A DNA stretch of 7,780 bases from Actinomycetes bacterium (GTDB lineage: Bacteria; Actinomycetota; Acidimicrobiia; Acidimicrobiales; Palsa-688). Below, in pieces: positions 1 to 6,273 of the stretch; the first letter of the stretch is position 1; the number at the start of each line of letters is the position of its first letter. The stretch is from contig JAKAXG010000191.1 in NCBI GenBank assembly GCA_021827225.1, positions 1 through 7,780 of the forward strand, read 5' to 3'. The notes under the pieces were generated by a model that saw only the letters and a program-made list of their open reading frames with translations, searched no databases and was not told the origin of the DNA. The position numbers and the translations under genes are program-made.

Positions 1-134
1 TGGGGGAGTGCTCCGAGTTCTGCGGTCTCTACCACTACGCCATGCACTTCGAGCTCGAGGCGGTGCCGCCGGCGCAGTTCACGGCCTGGCTCCACCACAA
101 GGAACTGACCTCCCCCCGGACAGGAGCCCCCTGA
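1..134 (+). CDS. ctaC: Cytochrome c oxidase subunit II, C-terminal end (partial)
   Basis: Only the last 43 codons are in the window; the reading frame has codons starting at base 3 and ends at TGA 132-134. The fragment contains the binuclear CuA motif CSEFCGLYHYAM, with both cysteines, the backbone-ligand Glu between them, the His and the Met in the standard C-x-E-x-C-x3-H-x3-M spacing. This is the periplasmic-side domain that takes electrons from cytochrome c (here probably QcrC) and passes them to heme a of subunit I. The protein ends soon after the motif (about 28 residues), so no fused cytochrome c domain follows, unlike caa3-type subunit II. Its stop overlaps the coxA start as TGATG. The signal peptide and the membrane helices lie upstream and cannot be judged. 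The gene is also called coxB. Confidence 0.93.
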   Translation, partial: GECSEFCGLYHYAMHFELEAVPPAQFTAWLHHKELTSPRTGAP

Positions 135-1810
135 TGACCGCCACCGACGTCGGCCTGACCGGAGCGGCCGGGCCAGGTGCCGGCGACCGGCCGCCGGCCC
201 CCACCGAGGCCCGGGGCCTGGCCGGGGCCTTCACCACCACCGACCACAAGAAGATCGGGCTGATCACCCTGATCACCGGCATGGTGCTCTTCGCCGCCAA
301 CGGGGCCCTGGCGCTGGTCATGCGGGCCCAGCTGGCCCGGCCCGACCAGCACATCGTCAGCCCCCACCTCTACAGCGAGCTGTTCACCCTGCACGGCACC
401 GGGATGATCTTCATGGTGATCACCCCCTTCGCCATCGGGCTCGGGGTGTACCTGGTCCCGCTGCAGGTGGGGGCACCGTCCATCGCCGCCCCCCGCATCA
501 CCCTGCTCGGCTACTGGCTCTACACCGCCGGGGCGGTTGCTCTCTATTCGGGGGTGTTCGTCGGCGGCGGGGCGGCCGACGCCGGCTGGTACTCCTACAC
601 CCCCCTCTCGGATGCCATCTACAGCCCCGGACAGGGGCAGAGCCTCTGGATCGTCGGCACCTTCCTGGCCGCGTCCGGCATGATCCTGCAGGCCTCGACG
701 GTGCTGTGGACGGCCACGCGCATGCGGGCGCCCGGCCTGACGCTGATGCGCATGTCGGTGTTCACCTGGTCGATGGTCGTGACCGTCATGATGGTCATCG
801 CCTCGTTCCCGTCCCTGCTGGTGGCCTCCTCACTGATGGCGGCCGGCCGGATGGACCCGGCGATCTTCAACAACAACATGATGAACATCGCCTACGACAA
901 CCTGTTCTGGTTCTACGGGCACCCCGTGGTCTACGTGATGTTCTTCCCCTTCGTGGGGGCGGTGGCCGAGTCCCTGGCCACCTTCGCCGGCAAGCCCTAC
1001 GTCGGCTACAAGTTCACGGTGGCGGCACTGATGACCTTCGCCGCCCTGTCGATGGCGGTCTGGGGTCACCACCTGTTCGCCACCGGGCAGTCCGCCAACG
1101 ACTACTACAGCCTGACCACCATCATGCTGTCGGTGCCGGCGGGGGTGGAGTACTTCGGTTTCCTCGGCACGGTCGTCACCGGGCGGATGGTCTACACCAC
1201 CTCCATGCTGTTCGCCCTGGCGTTCATCCCCCAGTTCGCCATCGGCGGGCTGAGCGGGATCATGCTCGGCACCCCGGTGCTGGACTACCACTTCAACGGT
1301 TCGTACTTCGTGGTGGCCCACTTCCACTACACCCTCTTCGCCGGCAGCGTGTTCGGCTTCTTCGCCGGGCTGTACCTGTGGTGGCCCAAGGCGACCGGCA
1401 CCATGCTGAGCGAGCGGCTGGGCAAGGTGCACTTCTGGCTGATGGTGGTGGGCACCAACGTGACGTTCCTGCCCATGTTCTTCGCCGGTTACTTCGGGAT
1501 GCCCCGCCGGGTGGCGACCTACCCGGCGGGGGAGGGGCTGAGCGTGTTCAACCTGATATCCAGCATCGGGGCCGGGATCCTGGCGGTGGCCATGATCGTC
1601 TTCGCCATCAATGTGGTCCGTTCGCTGCGCAAGCGGGTTCCGGCTCCGGCCGACCCGTGGGGCGGCCACACCCTGGAGTGGGCGACCACCTCCCCGCCGC
1701 CCCGGTACAACTTCACCGCCATCCCCCCGATCCGCTCCTACTACCCGTTGCTCTCGCTGCGGGAGGAGCAGAAGGAAAAAGAACTGGTCATCGGGAGTGA
1801 CGGCCAATGA
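134..1810 (+). CDS. ctaD: Heme-copper (A-family-like) cytochrome c oxidase subunit I with degenerate proton channels
   Basis: This is the catalytic subunit (558 aa), which reduces O2 at the heme a3-CuB centre in the membrane. I chose ATG 134 because it overlaps the coxB stop and has AGGAG at 122-126; the frame stays open upstream, but only inside coxB. By eye alignment with the bovine enzyme, these residues are kept: low-spin heme ligands H87 and H398, heme a3 ligand H396, CuB ligands H263, H312 and H313, the cross-link Tyr Y267, and the propionate-binding GMPRR near 455-459. About twelve hydrophobic helices are visible. It is odd in that GHPEVY is here YGHPVVY (Glu to Val265), GAPD is GAPS (S116), the K-channel Lys is E339 in PAGVEYF, and the His-Asp before the heme ligands is N388-G389. 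The overall sequence is still clearly A-family rather than ba3 or cbb3. The retained Tyr argues for O2 rather than NO reduction. Also called coxA. Confidence 0.95.
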   Translation: MTATDVGLTGAAGPGAGDRPPAPTEARGLAGAFTTTDHKKIGLITLITGMVLFAANGALALVMRAQLARPDQHIVSPHLYSELFTLHGTGMIFMVITPFAIGLGVYLVPLQVGAPSIAAPRITLLGYWLYTAGAVALYSGVFVGGGAADAGWYSYTPLSDAIYSPGQGQSLWIVGTFLAASGMILQASTVLWTATRMRAPGLTLMRMSVFTWSMVVTVMMVIASFPSLLVASSLMAAGRMDPAIFNNNMMNIAYDNLFWFYGHPVVYVMFFPFVGAVAESLATFAGKPYVGYKFTVAALMTFAALSMAVWGHHLFATGQSANDYYSLTTIMLSVPAGVEYFGFLGTVVTGRMVYTTSMLFALAFIPQFAIGGLSGIMLGTPVLDYHFNGSYFVVAHFHYTLFAGSVFGFFAGLYLWWPKATGTMLSERLGKVHFWLMVVGTNVTFLPMFFAGYFGMPRRVATYPAGEGLSVFNLISSIGAGILAVAMIVFAINVVRSLRKRVPAPADPWGGHTLEWATTSPPPRYNFTAIPPIRSYYPLLSLREEQKEKELVIGSDGQ

Positions 1811-2208
1811 GCAGCCTGAAGAAACTGATGAAGACCAGGGGGGCCCTCGTCGTCGGGGTCTGGGCCCTTATCAATCTGGTGATCGTGTCGTGGCACTTCG
1901 CCTTCAACTCCGACTCCCAGATGCAGCAGTTGATCATCCCCTGGGCCATGGTGGGGCTGCTGATGCTGGTCACCCTGGCCGTCCTGCTCGTCCCGAGAGG
2001 CGCCCGGCGGCCCGTCGGCACCCCGCCCGGCGCCGGCCGGTCCCGCAACGGAGCACCGGCCGCGGCCTTCGCCGCCGCCTGCCTGGCCGGCGGGCTGGCC
2101 TGGGTGTTCGGGGTGTTCATCGCCTACTTCGCCCTGCCGTTGCTGGCGTTCTGCGTGGCCCGGTGGCGGGTGGAGTGGTCCGAGCGCCGCCAGGAGAACC
2201 GGTCCTGA
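1807..2208 (+). CDS. Small membrane protein in the oxidase subunit IV (CtaF) position
   Basis: A 133-aa protein with three hydrophobic stretches: about residues 12-30, 42-62 and 87-118. The last is long enough for one long or two short helices. A basic, Gly/Pro-rich loop lies between the second and third stretches, and the C-terminus is charged (RWRVEWSERRQENR). It starts with an ATGA overlap with coxA, with GGGAG at 1793-1797, and its stop overlaps qcrC. The position directly after ctaD matches ctaF, the small subunit IV of actinobacterial aa3 oxidases (about 130-140 aa, four helices). I cannot see a diagnostic CtaF motif, so the subunit IV assignment rests on size, hydrophobicity and gene order. 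It could instead be an unrelated small accessory subunit of the supercomplex. Confidence 0.8.
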   Translation: MSSLKKLMKTRGALVVGVWALINLVIVSWHFAFNSDSQMQQLIIPWAMVGLLMLVTLAVLLVPRGARRPVGTPPGAGRSRNGAPAAAFAAACLAGGLAWVFGVFIAYFALPLLAFCVARWRVEWSERRQENRS

Positions 2209-3062
2209 TGGCCCGGTCCGGGTTCCGGCTCCGGCGGATGGCCCTCATCTGGGCGCCGCTGATAGCCGCCGCCGCCATCGGGGGCTGGCTCCTGGTCCCG
2301 ACCGGCCCCGAGGCCCTGCTGGCGGCGTCCGGCCCCACCTCCACCACCTCCCCCGGCCGGCAGGCCGTCTCGCCGGGGACGCCCCTGCATCCGGCGGTGA
2401 TCGGGGCCAACATGGTCGGGGCCCACGGGATCCCGGCCACCGTGTTGTGGCAGCAGGACTGCGCGGTGTGCCACGGGGAGAACGGCCGGGGCACGAACCG
2501 GGCCCCCAGCCTGGTGGGGGTGGGCGAGGCGGCGGTGGACTTCGAGCTGTCCACCGGGCGCATGCCGAAGAAGGACTCGATGTCGAGGACCCGGCCGTAC
2601 TCGGCCATCCTCCCCCAGGCCGACATCAAGGCCCTCGACCGCTACGTGACCGCCCTGGTGGCGGGAGGCGGCCCGGCCATCCCTTCGGTCAACCCGGCCG
2701 CCGGTGACGTGGCCAAGGGCCAGGAGCTGTTCATGGAGAACTGCGCGGCGTGCCACAGCTGGTCCGGTCAGGGCGGCATCCTCTTCGACCGGTCGGTGCC
2801 GGCCATCACCGAGGCCACCCCCACCCAGCTGGGGGAGGCGGTGCGCATCGGCCCCGTCGTCATGCCCAAGTTCGGGCCCCGGGAGCTGACGCCCAGGCAG
2901 GTGGACGACATCGACGCCTACGTGCAGTCGCTCAAGCACCTCCATGACCAGGGAGGGGACCCGATATCGCACCTGGGTCCCTTCGCCGAGGGGGCGGTGG
3001 CCTGGCTGATCGCCATGGTCGGGGTCGTGTTCGTGTCTCGTTGGATCGGAAAGCGCGGATGA
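2208..3062 (+). CDS. qcrC: Di-heme cytochrome c subunit of the menaquinol-cytochrome c reductase (bcc complex)
   Basis: A 284-aa protein. An N-terminal hydrophobic segment (about 11-30, after basic residues) acts as signal or anchor. Two cytochrome c domains follow: CAVCH at 85-89 with probable axial Met119 in STGRMP, and CAACH at 179-183 with probable axial Met219 in VVMPKF. A C-terminal helix at about 262-279 ends in a basic stop-transfer sequence (RWIGKRG). This layout, and phrases such as SLVGVGEAAVDF and the Gly-Pro-x-x-Glu-Gly entry to the last helix, are typical of actinobacterial QcrC. The protein is tethered and carries electrons from the Rieske cluster to CuA, replacing soluble cytochrome c. 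ATG 2208 overlaps the previous stop (TGATG) with AGGAG at 2192-2196. The frame is open further upstream, but only across the coding region of the previous gene. A Thr/Ser/Pro-rich linker (about 42-58) joins the N-terminal segment to the first heme domain. Confidence 0.95.
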   Translation: MARSGFRLRRMALIWAPLIAAAAIGGWLLVPTGPEALLAASGPTSTTSPGRQAVSPGTPLHPAVIGANMVGAHGIPATVLWQQDCAVCHGENGRGTNRAPSLVGVGEAAVDFELSTGRMPKKDSMSRTRPYSAILPQADIKALDRYVTALVAGGGPAIPSVNPAAGDVAKGQELFMENCAACHSWSGQGGILFDRSVPAITEATPTQLGEAVRIGPVVMPKFGPRELTPRQVDDIDAYVQSLKHLHDQGGDPISHLGPFAEGAVAWLIAMVGVVFVSRWIGKRG

Positions 3063-3922
3063 AGGAACAGACCAGAAAGCAACGACGGGCGTCCAACGCC
3101 GTCATGGCCTGCCTCGTGGGGGCGGCCGTGCTCGGCTGCGGGATGGCTGTGGTGTACTGGACGACGGGCAACATCGGCCTGGAGGGCGGCCTGCTCGGGG
3201 CGTGCTTCCTGCTGCTGGCGGTGGGCCTGGTGCTGTGGGCCCACCACCTGCTCCCCGAGGGTCCGTACATGGAGGAGTACCCGGACCTGCAGAGCCCGCC
3301 CCGGGAGGAGGCCGCCGTGCTGGCGACCCTGGACCGGGGCGGTATCGGCCGGCGCCGGGTCCTGCTCGGTTCCCTCGGTGCGGTCGGGGTGACGATCGGA
3401 GCCAGCATCCTGTCCACCATCCGCTCGTTCGGGCCGTCGCCCAACTCGCTGGCCCACACCCCGTGGAGGCAGAAGCGCCTCGTCGTCGACTCCGACGGTC
3501 GGCCGGTCAAGCTGGGGGACCTGCCAGTGGGGGCGGCCCTGTCGGTGTTCCCCGAGGGGTTCATAGAGGCCCCGTACGTGGCCTGCATGCTGATCCATCT
3601 TCCCCCCGGGACCAACCACCCGCTGAAGGGCCGGGCCTCGTGGGCCCCCGGCGACTACATCTGTTATTCGAAGGTGTGCTCGCACGCCGGTTGCCCGGTG
3701 AACCTGTACAACCGGGCCACCCTGGACATGGAGTGCCCCTGCCACCAGTCCACCTTCGCGGTGACCCACGGCGCCGAGCCGATCTTCGGCCCGGCCGCCG
3801 GCCCCCTGGCCCAGCTGCCGCTGTCGGTGGATCCGGACGGGTCGCTGCGCTCCGCCGGGGACTTCTCCCAGCCCCCGGGGCCCGTGTTCTGGCACTGGTC
3901 CGGGACCACGTCGGAGGCCTGA
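3059..3922 (+). CDS. qcrA: Rieske iron-sulfur subunit of the cytochrome bc complex
   Basis: A 287-aa protein. The 2Fe-2S ligands are C207 and H209 in CSHAGC and C226 and H229 in CPCHQS; C212 and C228 form the expected disulfide. The family's usual Thr-Leu in the first box (CTHLGC) is Ser-Ala here. Three hydrophobic segments, at about 13-34, 42-62 and 100-120, precede the cluster domain. This three-helix form is characteristic of actinobacterial QcrA. A Gly-Arg-Arg-Arg just before the third helix resembles the twin-arginine signal expected for export of the folded Rieske domain. The protein passes electrons from quinol bound at QcrB to the hemes of QcrC. ATG 3059 gives an ATGA overlap with qcrC; a TTG at 3041 in the same frame would add six residues but lies inside qcrC and has no advantage. 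Confidence 0.96.
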   Translation: MKEQTRKQRRASNAVMACLVGAAVLGCGMAVVYWTTGNIGLEGGLLGACFLLLAVGLVLWAHHLLPEGPYMEEYPDLQSPPREEAAVLATLDRGGIGRRRVLLGSLGAVGVTIGASILSTIRSFGPSPNSLAHTPWRQKRLVVDSDGRPVKLGDLPVGAALSVFPEGFIEAPYVACMLIHLPPGTNHPLKGRASWAPGDYICYSKVCSHAGCPVNLYNRATLDMECPCHQSTFAVTHGAEPIFGPAAGPLAQLPLSVDPDGSLRSAGDFSQPPGPVFWHWSGTTSEA

Positions 3923-3926
3923 GGGC

Positions 3927-5441
3927 GTGCCGGCCGAACCCGTCCGCAAGCTCAACGCCGCCATGGACGAGCGGCTGGGCAGCCAGAAGTTCCTGAAGAC
4001 CGCCCTCGACCACATCTTCCCGGACAACTGGTCGTTCATGCTGGGCGAGGCCGCCTTCTACTGCTTCCTGATCCTGGTGGCCACCGGGGTGTGGCTGGCG
4101 TTCTTCTTCGACCCGAGCGACACCACCGTGGTGTACCAGGGCTCGTACCTGCCGCTGCACGGCCAGTCCATGAACGCCGCCTACGAGTCGGTGGTGCACA
4201 TCAGCCTGGACGTGCGGGCCGGCCTGCTGATCCGCCAGGTCCACCACTGGGCGGCCGACCTGTTCATCGCCATCCTGGTGTGCCACCTGGCCCGCATCTT
4301 CTTCACCGGGGCATTCCGCAAACCCCGCGAGATCAACTGGATGATCGGGGTCACGCTCCTGCTGCTGTCCATCTTCAACGGGTTCAGCGGCTACTCGCTC
4401 CCCGGCGACCTGATGTCGGGCCTGGGCCTGCGCATCGGCTACTCCATCGCCGAGTCCATCCCCATCGTCGGGGGCTGGGCCGCGTACCTGTTCTTCGGCG
4501 GCCAGTTCCCCTCCAACGAGCTGACCCACCGGCTGTACCTGCTGCACGTGTTCGTGGTGCCGCTGCTGATATTCGCCCTGCTCGGCGCCCACCTGGCCCT
4601 GATCTGGCGCCAGAAGCACACCCAGTTCCCCGGCACCGGCCGGACCGAGAAGCGCCTGGTCGGCTCCCAGCTGTGGCCCACCTACGCCTTCCGCTCGGCC
4701 GCGCTGATGTGCGCGGTGGCCGGGATCCTGTTCATCCTGGGCGGCCTGGTGCAGATAAACCCCGTCTGGGAGTACGGCCCCTACCACCCGTACATGGCCA
4801 GTTCCTTCGCCCAGCCGGACTGGTACACAGGCTGGATGGAGGGATCGTTGCGGCTGTTCCCGCCGTGGCGGATCAACATCTTCGGCTGGGTCATCCCCGA
4901 CCTGTTCTGGTCCGGGGTGGTCATCCCCGCCGGGACCTTCGTGCTCATGTACGCCTACCCGTTCATCGAGCGGTGGTGGACGGGTGACCGCCTGTCGCAC
5001 AACCTCCTGGACCGGCCACGGGACCGGCCCGGCCGCACCGCCGTGGGGGTTGCCATCTTCACCGCCTACACTGTGCTCACCGTCGCTGGCGCCCAGGACG
5101 TGTTCGGCCACTACCTGAACCTCCAACAGGCACCGCTCACCTTCGGCCTGCGGGGCATGGTCATCGGCCTGCCGGTGATAACCGGCCTCATCGCCTGGCG
5201 CATCTGCCGGGGCCTGCGGGGCGTCATGCCCGAGCCGACCGAGGCCCCCGAGGGCGAGGCCAGCACCGGGGCCATGCCCCCGCTCCGCCGCTACCTGCCG
5301 GCGCGCACCGCCTGGCAGGGAGAGGAGGGGCAGCGCCAGCCGGCCGCGGCCGCAGCCGGCCCCGGGGCCTCGAGCCCCCCTTCGGGGGTGGGCGCCGCCC
5401 TGTCCCGGGTCGTCTCGCGGCTATCCCGGAGCGGCCGGTGA
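3927..5441 (+). CDS. qcrB: Cytochrome b subunit of the menaquinol-cytochrome c reductase
   Basis: A 504-aa integral membrane protein that oxidises menaquinol and holds two b hemes. Heme ligands are H106 and H120 in helix B (13 residues between) and H207 and H222 in helix D (14 residues between, the cytochrome b6-like spacing). The Qo-site motif is PDWY at 297-300, the form usual in actinobacteria, in place of PEWY. About eight helices are visible up to residue 430, so the b6 part and the subunit IV part are fused in one chain. The last 70 residues form a Pro/Ala/Gly-rich tail that looks disordered. The start is GTG 3927, four bases after the qcrA stop, set by GGAGG at 3913-3917; the next Met (M13) is too far from a good ribosome site. 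The stop overlaps the following gene as GTGA. Confidence 0.96.
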   Translation: MPAEPVRKLNAAMDERLGSQKFLKTALDHIFPDNWSFMLGEAAFYCFLILVATGVWLAFFFDPSDTTVVYQGSYLPLHGQSMNAAYESVVHISLDVRAGLLIRQVHHWAADLFIAILVCHLARIFFTGAFRKPREINWMIGVTLLLLSIFNGFSGYSLPGDLMSGLGLRIGYSIAESIPIVGGWAAYLFFGGQFPSNELTHRLYLLHVFVVPLLIFALLGAHLALIWRQKHTQFPGTGRTEKRLVGSQLWPTYAFRSAALMCAVAGILFILGGLVQINPVWEYGPYHPYMASSFAQPDWYTGWMEGSLRLFPPWRINIFGWVIPDLFWSGVVIPAGTFVLMYAYPFIERWWTGDRLSHNLLDRPRDRPGRTAVGVAIFTAYTVLTVAGAQDVFGHYLNLQQAPLTFGLRGMVIGLPVITGLIAWRICRGLRGVMPEPTEAPEGEASTGAMPPLRRYLPARTAWQGEEGQRQPAAAAAGPGASSPPSGVGAALSRVVSRLSRSGR

Positions 5442-5821
5442 GACCGTTGCGGGCCGCCCTGGTGGCCGGGGTGATGGCCGTGGTCGGGGCCGGATGCTCG
5501 AGCGGATACGGGCTGGCCGACGCCGGGCCGTCCGGCCGTCCCAGCTCCACCGCCGCCCTGCAGAACCTGGCCGGCCGGGTCCACTTCATGATGGACGAGT
5601 CCGGGATTCCCATCCAGAACGGCCACATCGGCTGCGCCCCCGACGCCGGCGGCCGGACCGTGACCTGCTACGGGGAGACCGCCACCACCCCGGTCGACCA
5701 GGTGAAGGGCACCTTCGTCACGTCGTCGCCGGTCGCCGGGCCGTCCGGCTGCCCCGGAACCCTGACGGTCCGGGACGGGACCATCCTGGTCAACACCGTG
5801 GCGGAGAACCCGTGCCGATGA
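5438..5821 (+). CDS. Small exported lipoprotein with four mature cysteines besides the lipobox
   Basis: A 127-aa protein starting at GTG 5438 (GTGA overlap with qcrB, GGAG at 5428-5431). Residues 1-19 form a signal peptide with Arg at 2 and 5, and the lipobox VGAGC puts the lipidated Cys at 20. The mature part is about 108 aa and has Cys at 66, 77, 105 and 126. The pattern suggests two disulfides, perhaps 66-77 and 105-126, in a small beta-rich domain. The stretch around CAPDAGGRTVTCYGET is loosely like the DUF4333-type lipoproteins of actinobacteria, but I cannot confirm this by eye. The position inside the bcc-oxidase operon suggests a role on the outer face of the complex. Mycobacterial supercomplexes are known to carry a lipoprotein (LpqE), but no homology to it is claimed here. 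Confidence 0.8.
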   Translation: MRPLRAALVAGVMAVVGAGCSSGYGLADAGPSGRPSSTAALQNLAGRVHFMMDESGIPIQNGHIGCAPDAGGRTVTCYGETATTPVDQVKGTFVTSSPVAGPSGCPGTLTVRDGTILVNTVAENPCR

Positions 5822-6273
5822 ACACGGTCGCCCCCGAGCTGATCCGGCCCCCCCGCCACCGCCGGGAGGGGTCCATCCGGTGGTTGTGCGGGCGGTCGCT
5901 GCTGTTGCACCTGACGCTGGTGATCGTGGCCCCGGTGTGCCTGCTGGCCGGGTGGTGGCAGCTGCAGCGGGCGCTCGGAGGCAACACCTTGAGCTACGTG
6001 TACGTGTTCGAGTGGCCGGCTTTCGCCGGGGTGGCCTTCTGGGCGTGGTGGGCGCTCCTCACCGCCCCCTCCCGGGCGCCGGCGGCCCCCGCGGAGGCGA
6101 CGCGCCCGGGCCGGACCGAGCGAGCCGACCGGGGGGAGCAGCTGCTCGCCGCCCGGAGGACCCCGCTGCGCTGGGACCGGGCCGGGGAGAGCGGCCGGCT
6201 CCAGGCGTACAACGACTATCTGGCTGATCTCAACGCCAGGCCCCCCCGGCGCTGGCGCAGGAGGCGATGGTGA
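5818..6273 (+). CDS. Conserved-looking two-helix membrane protein of unknown function
   Basis: A 151-aa protein with an ATGA overlap with the lipoprotein gene and GGAG at 5803-5806. It has a basic N-terminus, then a helix at about 28-46 ending in GWWQLQRALGGNTLSY, and a second, Trp-rich helix at about 63-81. The loop between them, which carries NTLSY and the EWPAF at the start of helix two, resembles proteins I associate with actinobacteria; I know no function for them. The WWQLQR at the end of the first helix recalls the first helix of SURF1 oxidase assembly factors, but the long exported SURF1 domain is absent. The cytoplasmic tail has YNDYLADLNA and ends in a strongly basic run (RRWRRRR). 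A role in the assembly or regulation of the oxidase is inferred only from its place in the operon. Confidence 0.75.
   Translation: MNTVAPELIRPPRHRREGSIRWLCGRSLLLHLTLVIVAPVCLLAGWWQLQRALGGNTLSYVYVFEWPAFAGVAFWAWWALLTAPSRAPAAPAEATRPGRTERADRGEQLLAARRTPLRWDRAGESGRLQAYNDYLADLNARPPRRWRRRRW
6260..6264 (+). promoter_or_regulatory. Ribosome binding site GGAGG deciding the start of the hemerythrin-like gene
   Basis: The GGAGG ends two bases before ATG 6267 but five bases before the in-frame GTG 6270. The GTG therefore has the workable spacing, and it also gives the GTGA stop-start overlap used elsewhere in this operon. The site lies inside the codons of the preceding gene. Confidence 0.5.

Noticed and set aside
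8..133. Extended N-terminus for CoxA from an upstream in-frame start
   Set aside because: This stretch is the coding sequence of coxB with its CuA motif in another frame; ATG 134 has a good ribosome site and a normal family length.
134..1810. CoxA as a nitric oxide reductase of the heme-copper superfamily
   Set aside because: Loss of proton channels is a feature of NO reductases, but the active-site Tyr267 in HPVVY and the A-family framework are kept, which favours O2 reduction. It remains a minor alternative.
2124..2972. A 282-codon minus-strand frame opposite qcrC
   Set aside because: Gly/Arg/Pro/His-rich composition opposite a di-heme cytochrome gene with intact CxxCH motifs; a shadow frame.
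3561..5126. A 521-codon open frame on the minus strand opposite qcrA and qcrB
   Set aside because: It is rich in Gly, Gln, His, Arg, Val and Pro with no domain or hydrophobic pattern. It lies opposite two clearly recognised genes and arises from the GC-biased third positions.
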